A stretch of DNA of 64,000 nt from Acanthaster planci (Eukaryota > Echinodermata > Asteroidea > Valvatida > Acanthasteridae). This document shows positions 1-14,500 of this stretch, in pieces (position 1 is the first letter of the stretch; each line of letters starts with the position of its first letter). The stretch spans positions 304,263 to 368,262 of the forward strand of contig NW_019091494.1 of the NCBI RefSeq assembly GCF_001949145.1. The letters are read 5' to 3'. Under the pieces are notes generated by a model, which saw nothing but the letters and a program-made list of their open reading frames with translations, was not told where the DNA came from and did no database searches. The translations under genes were made by a program, and so were the position numbers.

Positions 1-1727
1 GGGTTTTGAAATCGACGGGCGGGTACCCGGGTACCCGGCACAGGCCTAATGTAGGCATCTCGGATTGTTTAAACTTGGCTTCAATTAAGTACAGAACACA
101 ATTCATGGATATGCTGTTGCTCACGACAACAGTTTATTAACTACAGTAGCTACAGTATATGAGATCTGAATCTTATTCTGTTTGTAGGATACAGTGCTAA
201 TTTCGAGTATAAGATATTAACCAAATGTATATTTCAATTCAACTTTTGGTCACATGAATGGTTTGTTAGCTGGCTGATTTGCCAAATGTATTCTAGGTTT
301 CAAAATGTATAGGGTAACATTTACTGCTGATTAATGATATATTTTAAGAAATCCAATCTGGGTTTATATAGTTACTAACAAACACATTTCAGTTCAGCTT
401 GAACAGGTGTAATGAACTAGATTAATTACTTAATTGGCCAAATGTAAAAGGAAAACTGAATTTTTACTCTAATTCGTACTAAGCTTGTAGTGTAACAATG
501 AGTAATAAAGTGTAATTTGTTGGTCCTTGTTTAAATATCCAAATAATTCTTCTATGTTGTGCTGATATATTATTCATTGCTACAGCGGCTCAAATATTTT
601 AATTAATTTTTTTCAACTCTTGTAAAGAATCTGTATTATTGCTGTATCCAGGATTAGGTGGTATAATGTCTTGTAATCTAGTGTTCCAAATTGTTTCCAC
701 AAAACATTGAATGATGTGTTGTATCTGTCAGTGATAACATTTAAGCCATCTTATCTGTGAAAGAGGGCAGATATTTTGAGGCAAACGTTTCGAGGTGTAA
801 CAACCAACACTCTAGTCTCGATCACAATTATTTTGTGATATTACTGAAGATTGTGGAACTAAATTACCAGTTGCTACTTAACAGAATATGAGTACATAGA
901 ATAAACTAAAAAATGCTATCAAAATCATTTCCTAGGTCCTTAATCCTTTGACTTATTTCTCCCCTGGGCCTGGGCGAACAAGACGTTTAGTAGATGTGCC
1001 TCTTTACACATTTTATGATGTTTGGCAAAATTAAAAGACTTGCACAAATTCTGATTGAACGGGTGCTGGAAAATCGAACGGTTTTTATTTTCGCAGTCTG
1101 CACACAGCATGTGTTCTTGCTAATATGTGGAGAATTTGTAGGATATTAACTCATCAAGTTGTCCGGTGATCCTGTGATTTAGATTTTATCCTCTTAAAGG
1201 GAATATTAGATGAAAAGGACTTATTTAACCATACTCCAAATTGGCGACGTTTGGGACATTTTAAGGGGGATTAACAATCTTGAAATCTGTGAAATTTTGC
1301 CATCTGTGATTGATTTATTTGTTTTGATTGGGGAAGTTTTTGTCGTGTTTTTGACCAGATGTGGAGAGGGAGCAAAGGCAAACATTGGTTCGGTGGCCTC
1401 TGACATTACACGTGCGATTCGTCGATATCCATTAGTAGGTCCGTGTCTCTGAAATCCTTGAAGCTCTCACGGCTTCCAGCAGGCTGTGGAGAAAAGAAAA
1501 TAATGCATAAACTATTGATTTTGGTGATTTTGTTGTACACTTGTTCAGGCTCGGCTCGTCAGGGGGTTCCTCTTTCACGATTTCTACAGCAGAAGTACTT
1601 GTTCTTGAAGAACAGTGGTGCCTTGCACCCAAAATGGGCTTTCAAACTTCAAAGATGTCATGTAGATTGAACTTGAAAATGCATTTCATCACGGTGCTGC
1701 AGAGGAGAGAAGCTGTCAAGATATATA
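1..1727. other. Downstream flank, no gene supported
   Basis: AT-rich sequence past the gene's polyadenylation signals. I see only short unsupported reading frames. The first 40 bases contain two adjacent GGGTACCC palindromes (about 23-39). A long 3' UTR using later signals cannot be excluded. Confidence 0.5.
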
Positions 1728-1776
1728 TTTATTCACATAGTATGTTCTTTTTCGTACATTAGGATGCCATTTTATT
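1728..1776 (-). terminator. Polyadenylation signals of the giant gene
   Basis: On the minus strand AATAAA occurs at 1776-1771, 49 nt after the stop codon, and again at 1733-1728. Either would give a very short 3' UTR. The actual cleavage site cannot be read from sequence alone. Confidence 0.55.
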
Positions 1777-1824
1777 CAAGGAAATCCTCGAGGGGAATCC
1801 TAAACATAAAGTATTATTATTATA

Positions 1825-2566
1825 TTATATTTGCCAAATAGTGGTAACATCAACCTGGTTTTGGTCGGAATCATCCTGATTGTCAGAGCGTGGAATCCTC
1901 TTTTCAAACAGCAGCATCTCCTCTCCTTTACTGGCCCCAGTTTTCTTCTTCAGGCTCGAAGTGCTCTTGGGGGGCTCCACCCATACTGAAGGGACAAGCT
2001 GAGGATCAGGGGGCTCGGTGTCAGACCCCAGGGAAGTTTCCTGCTGAAACTCCGTAGGTTTGGCATCTGGAGATTCTCCACTCTGATTGGCATCATTCTT
2101 CAGACTTCCTGAGCTCTGAGTGTGCAAGGTTGGCTCTGCCCATTTATCAGCTACAGTGGGGCTCACTGAGGGACTGGGGTCCACTGAAGTGGACCTCCCT
2201 GGATCATGACCCTCACTATCCTTGGCCACTATGAGGGAAGAATCTCCAATGGCATTGGAGCGGCCAAGGCCAGACAGGGGCCTCTTGGACTTCTTGCCTG
2301 ACCTCTTGGAAGAGCCGCTGGAACTTGCAGAGCTGCCAGAACCACTGGAATGAACCGATGCTGTTGACTTGGGCCTCTCAGAAGAAGCATCACCCACATT
2401 GCTGGTGCCAGCCTGGTTGTCGCCATCACTGCCGACATGTTTGCATTCGCCAGTGCTGACTACAAACATGGACATATCAGCAGCTGCAGTGGAGGTACTG
2501 TTTTCCTTGATTTCATGGGAAATTGCTGGGAGTCCATCGTCATCAGGTTCAGGTGATACGCTCCAT
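1825..2566 (-). CDS. Exon 86: Ser-rich cytoplasmic tail and stop codon
   Basis: The last exon encodes about 247 residues and ends at the stop codon 1825-1827. The tail starts WSVSPEPDDDGLPAISHEIK, has a Ser/Gly-rich run, a basic patch (SKRSGKKSKRPLSG), many S-P sites (VDPSPSVSPT) and an acidic C-terminus (NQDDSDQNQ) before TTIWQI. The final W-Q-I fits a hydrophobic-x-hydrophobic class II PDZ ligand. No ITAM-like or kinase motif is visible, so signalling, if any, would be through docking or Ser/Thr phosphorylation (inference). GC content is much higher than in the flanking non-coding DNA. Confidence 0.9.
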
Positions 2567-5500
2567 CTGCATACCAAATGGTAAACACAATCATATTTGG
2601 AATTTCAAGTGGCATGCTCTCTCAGATTTTCTAAAGACGCCCAAACTAGGAGCTAGTGAAGTCAACCTGGATGTAATTGCCCATATCAAATCTTTACGTG
2701 AAATGCACATGTACATACAACCTGAAAATACTACTGTGAAGTTGCAAAAACTTCTCTGGTTTGAGAAAATTGAGATAGGCTTTCATTTGAAGAGTCTCAA
2801 GCCTTTGTGAATCCAAAGTTTGCTGGTAAATGGAAGTTTGGAGGTAAAATGAAATTATGATTCTTTTATCTTGGTTGGATGACTTGGAGAGACAAAATTA
2901 GCTAACAACTGGTTTAAAGCATTTATTTGTTTACTTACGATTTGATATATCGCTTCTTATACACAAAGAAGACAACAGCAGCAATAACGAACAGAATCAA
3001 CAAACTGCAAACCACGCCAAGGACTACCTTCACTCTGCAGAAGAATTCAAAAATACTTCTTAAAACCTTAACAACTAGGACTTCTGATATACGTGTACAA
3101 CACAATGTAGGGCCACAGGTCCATAAAGTTATGAAAATACAGCAGCGTGTCAAATTTGTTGTAGAGGAACGACTTTAAGTCTCTGTGTGTAGGTGAGGAG
3201 AATATTAAAACACTGGATCGCAGACAGTACAAGATAACACAAGTTGACAACTACACTGTCTTATGAGTTGCAGATAAGGCATAATCAGCGTTTTTAATTC
3301 CTTCACTTCTGTTGTGCATTATACACTCATTTTCCTTTCAATGCTTACTTTTCCCCGTCCATTCTCCAACTTCCTCAAAACATTCTTTTTCCATAACACG
3401 TCTAATAACTTATTTTTTAGATCAAATCCACACTAAATATTATTTTCCATTCTTCCTTAGTGTGCATAGTCACGTGCAGCATAGCTGCACCTGCCCAGGA
3501 AACATCTTGTTTATGTAGTCCTCAAGTACATTTAAATATTCATTTTACATATTGCTTGTGCACTCATGCACCTATGAATCTGTACACAATTATAAATTCT
3601 AATTAAGTATTCTCAACTGTTTGGGTCACAACTTTCGATCTACAACAACTATACCGGTCTAAATTTAGATACCTTGAAGACCGTACAGTGATTGAAATAT
3701 GACTTCAACAAAATCCCTTAGGTCTAAACTACGAAACCCCAGGTTTAAGATTTTCAAAAATAGTTAATGCAGCTTAAAAAGGGAAAATTCAACATTGTGT
3801 AGATTTACTGCACATCTATGATTGTTCATGAGTTCTTGGAGAGCTTTAAAAGAGTTGTTTTAACATTTTAAATGTGCTGTGCAACCGATCCCAGTAGAAA
3901 TACATGGTGCTCTGTGTACTGGAGCTTGCTCAAGGGAGCAAGTGAGGTACTGTACATTACGGTCTTGTACTAGGTAACAGCTCCATAGCAGCATTTGCCT
4001 AGCCTTTCATTCTCTGCTCAAACCCATTATATTGACCCTTTCAGAGGGCTCTTGGTCGGGCCTCTGTGGTTGGTCATGTGGTGGGCAAGTCAGTGGATCG
4101 GGGGACACTATGATGACCATGCTCCCCACAAAGGGAGCCAACAAAAGTTTAAAAAGAGAAAGGTGATATTTTTACTCTATTTCATTGTTCCCTCCACAAA
4201 TATGTAAATAAAACTCTGAATGTAGCCTCACCCCTCAGAAATGCAATAGAAGATTACATCCAAAAATTTCAAACATTTGGCTCAAGAAACAGGGATAGTC
4301 CCTCCTGAAAATTTGGTATGGATCTGCCCTTGACGCCAGCCAAAAATGATAACTTTCTTGATTAAAGTGCGCAGTGCATGTGGTCTGATGCAAGCGTGGC
4401 CATAAATTTAAGTGACTATAACAAGAAAACCGTTCACCGGATTAAATTCGAACTTCACAGACCAGAGGTACCTGTACACACGCCAAGTTTCACAAAGGTT
4501 GGGCATGGGAAAGCTGATGAAAACTAGGGGTCAGATTCTGCCCCGGCTGTGAATTGGTCTGAAAAAAGACCGGCTTTTCTAGAGTTAAACACAACTTGCT
4601 ATTACAGGCATTATTGAATACCCACCTCCAGTGCAGGTCATCACACACCGGGTCAGTTAACGGGCAGGCACAGTCGTATCCGTCGAGGCGGTCATAGCAG
4701 ACATATGGGTATTCACACGGTATGGACTGGCATTCATCCAAATCGGTCTGGCAGATCTCACCAACCCATCCGGGCTCACAAATGCAGGAGTAGGAATCGA
4801 ACCCATTGCTCCTTTCAGGAGAGGTGCAGTCTGGGTCTTCAGCAGGGCCTGTAGTGTGGGAAGAAGGAAACTGTTCAATTCTGTCCACAGTTTGAAATAT
4901 CATTTGGGGAAACTAACTCCTGTAGATAAACTACAGAAAAAATCATTAGGTTTACGGGTAGTGATGAGTTCCTTCCCTTTCAAATCATGAAAAAACTGTT
5001 TCCAAGATAGTGGATATACTGCCCTCTTTGTCTTAAATAGGTAATAGTTTTGTCCACTGGATGCTTTTAATCCTTGGCCATGTATACGGGGGACCGGCAT
5101 GATGTGATTGTACATTCAGTACAGACCTGCTGCATTGAAGGGATCTGAGTGTCATAAATCGCTCATGGCTTCTCAATCTATCCTCCAAAATCCCACTGTG
5201 GAATGTAAAAACCACATCACAGACATGACAATGGGGTACGAATCTGCAAGAGAAAACCTAAATTTGGAGCAATATGAATGGTGGCTTGAAAGTTTATTGC
5301 TGAAATTTGCTTCCTGCTGACACATTCCAGCTCATATCTAGAGCTGGATTATAATGCCCCAGTTGGGAATTTATTCGATGGGTACAAACAGTATAGCTCA
5401 CCTCTGCAGATGCCCTCGTTGATGCACGGGTTGACCAGCACTGCAATCTGTACCTCCAGTAGCTGAGACACAGCCTGTGATCGGTCCTCAACAAGGACCC

Positions 5501-8500
5501 GGAAGCTATCCCTGCCATGGTAGTTGGAATTTGGAGTATAGGTGAATGTGGATGTTGTCCAACTCATGTCCTCCTGAATGGAAAAATGTCACATTGGAGA
5601 AGTTAGGGTTTAGCCCAAAATGTGCAAGAGTCCAAATTAAATTTTACAAAAATCAGACTTGTGATGGAATTTTGTCCTGGAAAAACTTTTGCTCTTCACA
5701 TTTGCACTGCCACAATAAGTTATGTTCACTTTTAACTGTTCACAAGCTGTGTAAAGAACCAGCATGGCAAAGTTAATGAGCATACTCGGGTGACACTCAT
5801 GTCTAAACCACTCCATGACTAATCACCGGTTTAATTTTGATACGTACAGCAGAGTATGAGCTTAGCCAAGGCATGCGTGTGCAATTCTCATTTTATGTTA
5901 CCTCAGTGAGGGGTAAAATCCAAACATTGAAAAAACAAAAAGACTACTTTGGAGTTTGTAATGGCCTCGAGCTGGACTAAGAGAGGGTGCTGTTTCCATA
6001 GCAATGTGGCTCCTTTGGTACTCACTGCACATGGCATGTTCACGAACGACTAGGAAATGCAAGCGTTACAGTTGCATTGCTACCAACAAAATGAATACTC
6101 CCGACCAACGCGGCTCTTTTCAAACCGATGAAGGGGTGCTTCTGTTTGAGACAGATAGGTAACCACATCTTGGTGCAACACAAATCTATTCTTTGCTCTC
6201 CACAACTCAGTGCTCAGATGCTCCTATGAAATGAGGCTTGAATTTGACAGAACCCTAGAATATGACATCTTCAATTACAACCCCACTTACCACTTCATGT
6301 GGTATATCGAGTCCACAGGGGATGGCTGGTACTTTGTCATCCGCACCAGAGGACTGGTGGCAGTTCTGTTGAGTTGGCACTGCCTTCGATTCCCTTGCAA
6401 GCCTGAGGGTGCCGTACGATGGAAGCTGGGTCACTATGGTCAGGTTGTCACTGATGTCTGGGTCAAAGGCTCCGAGCTGAAAGCTGAGGTCCTTGTAGGC
6501 GACGTTGAATCCTGTGTTCTGCTCCACAGTGAGCTGCCGGAGAAGATAAGGGAAACCTTTGATATATCTAATGCAGTATTGCAATCAGCAAAGATGTATA
6601 AGACTGATCATTTCCAAGCAAAAAAAATTGACTTCTAGCGTAATGATGACATGGCAAGTCTAGTGTCAGGTTATTTTAGTGGTCAAGGTTCTGGTTATGG
6701 TTAGGACAGTTTGGCTTACCAATGCCATTCTGCCATTTCCAACAGAGTTCCCATCCTGGGCGATGTACAACACAGGGTTATCGTTGACTGGTTGGACATT
6801 GATAGAAATGGCAACAGTAGTAGACAGTGGCGTTATCTCAAGCAACGACTGTACCTCTCTCACTGAGGGAAAGAATGAAGAAATGTTGACAACTTTGGGG
6901 TATACAAAAACATGAGCTTCTACATCAAAAATGAAGGAAAGCAGTTTTATGAAAACAGTGTGGATTCCATGCTGAACAGTTACTGATGCTGTTCACTCAC
7001 AAGATGGAGCTCATATTCGCACTCCTTTATGCGCATGTGACACTCATAAAAGAGCAACTTTTCACCTGAACGTACACAAGCTCAGAGAGTCTTTATGAGA
7101 GAACCGTATCCAGGGTGGCTAGACATTCAAGCATTGACTACATTCTTCTCATTGCCAACACCAAGGGGGGGGGGGGGCACGTGCGCTGAGTGCATAAAGA
7201 TCAAGCAGAACTATCAAACTTAAATTTATCTTTAATCTGTTATGTGTAGTCAATCACTAATTTCGTTACTCCTCCCCAAAGGATTTCAATCAAGACCTTG
7301 ATAAATGTGAGTAAATATACATGAGCCCACAGACTTCAAATGACTGTAAAAACAAAACCATAAAGGTAAATTAAGTTGAAACTTCATATTATAATAATGA
7401 GTGTCTTTATATGCATGTCAAGGTTAATACAAAACATTGGGCATGGTACAGCTGATTTGTTTGAAGGCAGGTTCTGTCCTCCCCCAAGTATGAGATGCCC
7501 CCCCCAAAAAAACCTGTTCTTTTAAGGTTAAAACCTGGCAATTCTTTGGAAAGATTCATTAGAGGCAATACATGAAAATGAGATTGGGATCGATTGCCAG
7601 CCATACGAGCCCACACACAAACACAGCAAGCGAGGCAATTGCTCTGGAAGACTAACCAGTGACTTGCAGAGTGAAGGTTCCCTGGCAGTCAAGGCATGGC
7701 GTGAAGCTCAGAACACCCTCCTGGGTGATATTTGCTTCTCCTCTCATGTCTCCATTTGGTACCAGCTCAAAGATTAAGATATCATCTTCAGGGTCGCTGG
7801 CCTGGAGAGTGTAAACCAAAGTACCTGCAAAGAACCACAGAAAGATAAATGACAAGGGGGCTTAGTATGTTATGCAAAAACCTGTGTCTTATACAAAGAA
7901 AAACTTGTAACCGTGAAAGTCACATTGTCTATGAGGCCAATCTTCCAGATACGTTCAGACTCCATTTCAATTCCAAACTTTGTTTTGTGCCAAACCAAAG
8001 AATAATAAAATTTGATCATACCAGCAAACTTGAAACACCTGTCATCTTTAGTATAGGCTGAGCATATTACATTTTTGAAAACTGACTTTGATTGTGTCTC
8101 CAGGGCATAGAATACACCCTAGCAAGAACTGGTGCATATTATACAAACCTTCATCTTCATTCATGAAGAAGTTGTCGGGCAGGTTTGTGATCTCTGGTGC
8201 GTTGTTTGGGATGGTGCTGGTGACCTGGACCAGGGCAAACTGGGTCTCCCGACTGAAGAAGGTCACGTAGTCCGTGGCGCGCCTCCTGCGACTCCCCTCT
8301 GAGGGTGGTGAGGCTGAAGACCTCGTAGAACAAACCTATTAAAAGTACAAGTCACTTATAGTCAAAAAGACGAGGAAGTACTCTACTATAAAGGAAGTGA
8401 AGTGTTTACCAAAGTTTAATTCTTGTGCTTCATACACCTTGCTTTCATCATCAAAAAGTTAATGACATTTCAAAGTCCTGTTCACTTTTCAATGCAATCC

Positions 8501-11500
8501 TAAGTTGTACTTGATATTATGTGCTCAATGTATCACACTTGTAAGAGTTTGCACATTTGTCAGACTGCTACTTTCCTTGAAATAATTGATACTTTACAAA
8601 CAATGCAAATACCTTCAGGATGGGGAATTCCTTTTTTAAAGATAAAAAAGAAATGTGAAAATCATTTAGAAAAATTTCCATTTTGCCCCCCCCCCGACTC
8701 AAAACTTGGATATGCCATGTGCCTAGCCACCTGATTGTAGAGAGCTAACCATGTTCACAAAGGCTATGCTAACAAGTCCCTCTTTCTATCTCAAATTTTA
8801 AACCAGATTTGATTGTTTTTACATGTGCAATCCATTTCGGTATGGAACACTTATGTTTCTAGCATTACAACTGAGAAGAAAGACTGGTACACAAACCTCC
8901 ACGTTGACCTGATTTGCATCATCGTTATAAGTAATCTTATCTACTTCACTGCATGTCTTGGCGGCATCTTGCCACTCAGACTGATCTAGATGCAGAGAAA
9001 TGAGGGATAGACAGAGAGCTGTGAAAGACTTCATGCTTCAATTGAGTTTTAATCAAATTTGTTCACATTCAATTCAAGGGATATTTAGTTTCACAAAATG
9101 CCATCTATGATCAATCTTTTCATTTAGTAATGTAAAAGTTAAGATTAAACGCAAGTACAAGAAAAGGAAAAGCTGCTTGGGGAAAGCCTTAACAAAATAA
9201 TGTACATCAAGAAAATATCATTATACTACAGTAAGCTATAATATCAAAAGAAATATAATACACAAATAATATTTAGATCTCTTAATAGAGCAAAGAAAAA
9301 CTTTGATTCAATGGAAAGTTTTCTTACAGTGCTTGTGTGCTTCTTAAGACTGGTACATGTATGTCATTTGGAGACCAGAGTGTCCTAGAGTGGATTCTCT
9401 TTAAAAAATGCATTTTTTAACCCTAATAGTCCCAAATCCTCCAATTTCAATATGATTTTACATACACCCTAGGGGGCTAGGGTTAAAAACTGGTTTTTTT
9501 TTTTTATGTCACCGTACTTCTTTGCATCCTTAACTCAAGATTTATTATGCAGAAACCATTTCATCCTGGCAACATTTCACTAGAGGCATGATTTGGGATA
9601 ATGCTGTTATCTAGGAATGGGGGTAACAAAGAACATGGTGCTGTAGGATGTGCCGTGACAGGTACATCAGCACCATACTAGGGACTTGCAACAGAACAGG
9701 AAGACTACGGTAATTGTCCAGTTGCTATTTCCTTACCAACATTCCAGTAGATAAGCCGAGGTTTTGCATCGGTCCAGCTCCCCGGTGCGCTTAGAGTAAG
9801 GCTGACCACCATTGGTCCCCGCAGTTCTGTCTGCCCAAGACTGGTGACATAGAATGTTGGCTCATACACAAAACGTATCCTATACACAGCATAGAATGTT
9901 AAAGTTATTATCCTTGATTTCCAAAAATGGCCAGCTGTACTGCTTGAGAACGGACAAAGTACAATATATGATAACAAACTTCTTGAATACACACATTTAT
10001 AATGAAAATATCTCAAACAACAAATTACTCATGCACAAGACACATTTAATTAAAAGAACACGGCCAATCAAATAAATTTGTTATTACTTTGCAAAGTTTT
10101 TCACTTTTGGGGTTTTTGCCAGAATAAGCCATTTGCGAGTTAAAATTTGAATAAACTCTGGTGTACTGATGAGTTTTTTTACATGAACATAACTTGAATT
10201 CTCCATACTAAAACCACTGTTGCTATACCTTGTGATTCAGAGCAACCTTTTGCTTAGTTACATAAGAGAAGTCTTGCAACAATACACTCTTCTCAATGGA
10301 GAAGAATGGCACACAGGAACCAGTCCATTCCAGAGATGGTGGTCACTTTGCAAAAGCTTGCCCTGAATCACGAGGTATAGCAACAGTGTCTTTGGTCTGA
10401 GAAATTCAAATTGTTACGTTTCTGTGCAATCAGATAACAAAGTGTACAAAGTTTTATTCAAATTTAACTCGCAAGTGGCTTATTGCTCAATAACATTTGT
10501 AAAAAGCAAAGTTTACTTAGTTTCTTAACTGCATCCAGAATCACCATCTCATCAGTACATTCTGCATCCACATTAATTAAAGATATGCAGATATGCCTGC
10601 CCCTTGAATGCACTCATCAGAGTAAAGCATATTGTAAAGAACAAATGGCCATCTAAACTAATTTCTGTGAATTAATCACTTTACTTGTGTCGATTAAAGG
10701 CATTGGATCACCCATCAATTTAGCTTTGAAAGAACCATGTTACTGTATTTCACAATGAGCAGCTGTACAATTGCACCCTGTGGGACATAATTTCAAATAA
10801 GAGGAACAGCCCAGGTGACATAAATGCTTGTTTTTCTGCTACACTAATGTGCTTGTACCTCTGTTAAAATAGTGAAAATTGTTTGTATTTTGCTGCACAC
10901 AACATCTAACTAAATCCATTTGCATGCAGGCTCAGATCTAGAGGATGTGAGGGTCAACCCCCCTCATCAGACACCAAAAATAAAAAAAAAGAACAGTGCA
11001 ATTAAATAATAATTACAATAAAAGAAACACAATCCTACTACATATATAAAGGTTAGGGCATCAGTAACGATGTAATGCATAAATTCTGTGTCCACATACT
11101 ATACTAAAATCTAAATGGCCTGCCCCCCCCCAAATATTCCTGGATTCGCCCCTGGTATGTTAAAATGTGCTTCTGCAGACTCACCGTTGCCTGAGCAGTC
11201 TTGATGTGTATGGGATAGTGTTCAGAGGATCGGTGATGTAAGGTTTATAATCAAGGGAGGCATCAGACGTGAACTCTTGGTTGGTTCGGTTCACATCTAG
11301 CAAGCCTACGAGGAGTGAGCCGCCCTGGTGGAGACCTGTGATACACATGAGTACAAGATTGGCGTTGAGTACTAGTGGACCATTCAGTATTCTGGTGAGG
11401 ATATGCAGGCTGGCAGGCCAGTTTAAATTCAACGAACAGTTTAAATTCAACAAAACAGTTTCAAGTGAGTAGATACCAAGGAAGATTTATTTGTGGATGT

Positions 11501-14500
11501 TTGTGATGTTGGTTGGAGTAAATTGTACCACGTTGGATCTATGCTTGCACAATCCCCCAAGGTTACCTTGTGGTTTGAAGTACACAGCACTACAAGAATT
11601 TCTGAATATGTGACCCATCATCCCCAAACCGGGCTGAAGTACTTAACTTCATAACCATAAAATGGAACTTCCACTCTTTGGATTTTCACGGGAGTTTTAC
11701 AGCTATCACTACCCGTAAGAAGCTCACTGCAAACAGAAATTTCACTTTAAAGTGTAAAAAAAAGATGAAGGAGAGGAATTGCCCAACATCATAAATACCG
11801 ACTTCAGCCTCGTTTGGGGATGGTGGGTCACATATAAAGTTTATTATACACTACTGGAGAAGTGGACTGGCAAAACAATCCAAAGACTCGCTCTTTAAAA
11901 CTTTCAGTTGAGGCGCAATGGTGGCTGTGTAATAAATTATCACAAAGCACTCTTCTATGTACTGGTAATGTAAACTGATTTCTCCTTGAACCTACCACCT
12001 GTTGTAGCCAGAGTGAAATCAAAGTGGTTATCTACTGCCCTCTTCCTCCGCCTCTGGATAGTTGGTGATGCCAGGACAAGGTCTGTACCGTCAGTGGATG
12101 TCATCATCATGTCACTATCCTCTATTGGGTACATTACACAAAGCAGGGTGGTGCATTACATTATTTGTCCCTCTCTAACTATTTTTAAAACCTTGGGGCA
12201 CTATGCGTCCCTCAGGTATTCAAAACATCATAAATCCTACATCACAGCAGTCAACAATTGTTAAGTATACCCCTTTTCAATTACATACTGACCGAGTATA
12301 GTGGTTGTTCCTGCAGATTTGGTCACACAGCGTTTAGCCGCATTGCACACCCTCATCCAAGTGTGAAGAGTCCTGAACATGCAGGAAAAAAGATCAAGGA
12401 TAAATTTGTATGAAGGGGCCTAAATTAGAAAAAATGTGAAATTTCTTCATGTAACCTATTGTGAGCTTTCTGACGGGGTAAGGCTAAGTCTTGGTACTCT
12501 TTACTTCCTCTTGGAAGGAAGGGTGGCATGGTCCACACCCACCTTTCTCACATTATTCTTGAAACAATAGTGCTCCTTTGTGGCGGAGTTGTGGCCCATC
12601 GGCATCATCTGCCAATGTATGGCACATATCCAATACCTAATTCAAAATTTGAAAAACTGTCCATTTTACACAATATGTCTTCAAATTGGAGACATCAGAA
12701 TACACACACTGTGGCACACTTACTTGCCAGGTTCCATGTTGAACTTAGGTGGAGTGTCCGTTATGTTGGTTGAGTCTTTTGGGATCTGGAAGTCAGTGAG
12801 GCTGTACCTCTCCTCCCGGTCACCGGCTCGGACAATGATCACACCATCCTCAATGGCAACTGAGCCAGACGAGTTGCCTCCAACGACCATGCAGGGAACA
12901 ATGTCTTCGAGGAGCTCTGCTGAACTGCTCACACAGTACTCTGGTGGAAGTATATGAATTAGCAGACACCAAGCAAAGATAATCAGATGCATGGAAAAGA
13001 GGAGATACAATGCAAGGGTAACTAAACCCAGGATAACAAGAATCTCTCTGACAAGGACTGGGAAGTCCAATGCTTGTGAAAATTGCTCAACGAAAAGGTT
13101 ATACTCTGAAGTAAACTGATGATAACAGAATAATTACAGAGCCTTCAAGGTTTGGAAGCGTCTTCAGAATACACTTCATCGGATAGGATAATTAAATGCA
13201 CATATTAAACAGCACTTGACTGCCCTAATGTGGGGAATGGCACTTCCATAACATATAAAAGATGTCTGGCCTTGCTTGTCCTGTTGAATTAAGGCTTTTA
13301 AATCATTTCTGATGAGATGGAGGCATCTGGAGTCAACTATCCAGATGAAGATGGATTCAGATGGTAATCTGAACAATGCTTACAGAGACTACCGCACTGA
13401 TGAAAAGAAAGCTCCCAAGGTAATTTTTTTCAAAGGAAGTCACATGAGATAACATATGAAGGACAACTTCAGATACAAAAGGCAAGGCCGAATGGGAGGT
13501 CACGTGGAGGTAACATGTGGTAACAGGTGGTAACAGGTGGTAACATGCAACTAAATGCAAAGGAATGAAGAGGGGAGACCCACTGTTGGTAACCTAGGTA
13601 ACACACTGATGGGGAGTGGTTTTATTTTAATAATGAATTTCGAAAGAAGTCACATTAATCTGTGCACATAGTCTGACAATCTTACCGTAGCGAGCAACTG
13701 ATTTGTCACTGGACTCTGACCAGGAGGTCCCAGTCTTCGAGGGGTCACTACTTTTCTCCACGTCTGGTGGGAAAATTTCTTCCTCAAACTTCTCGCTAAA
13801 CATGGAGGTGGTGTTAACTCCTTCCGCAGTGGGTTCTTCCAGAAGGACAGTTATGCCTGGGATATCCAAAAGCGACTTTTCATTATTTAGAGTCTTGTGA
13901 ATTATTTCTTAGTTTCCTGTCCAATTCGTGTTTATCAGCAGTCACAGGCCTGCATATATTCTGTCTTATTAGTGCGAAACTGTTTGTTTGCAAGTTACTC
14001 TACCCGTTATATATAATATACCATCACATTCTGTTCTTGTTTTTCCAAGACTGCTCTCCTGATAGTGTTGTGTGAGCTTATTGGGCTCTTATCCTCCAAA
14101 ACAAGCAAAAAGCTAGAAAGGGCACACATACACAGGATTTCCAACTCCAAAACCAACTTTTATCTGTTTTGCTGTTTTTCCGAAAGAACTCTGCTGAAAA
14201 CTCAATGCACTGCTATCCAAACAACTGCTGATTCTCAGCACAGAAAAACACATCATGAAACAAAATGTAATACACTGTAACCAGTTTACCCCACCTTAGA
14301 ACTTACCAACGCCTTCCTATGTGACCTAACGAAAACCCAAAAAGAGATACTAATTCATTGCGCTATCGTAAGCAATAAAAGAACCAGGTCAGCTCCGCTG
14401 GAAGCCCTCCACTGAAAGCCCTTCACAGGTGGTTAAATAATGGAGTGCCAGCTGAACAAGACACTATACAAATTGTTGATTACAATAGTCTTCAGAGTTC

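Noticed and set aside
1503-1670. Plus-strand short frame starting MHKLLILVILLYTCSG, like a signal peptide
   Set aside because: Only 55 residues, no homologous features, no splice-linked continuation seen, and it lies in AT-rich flank downstream of the giant gene.
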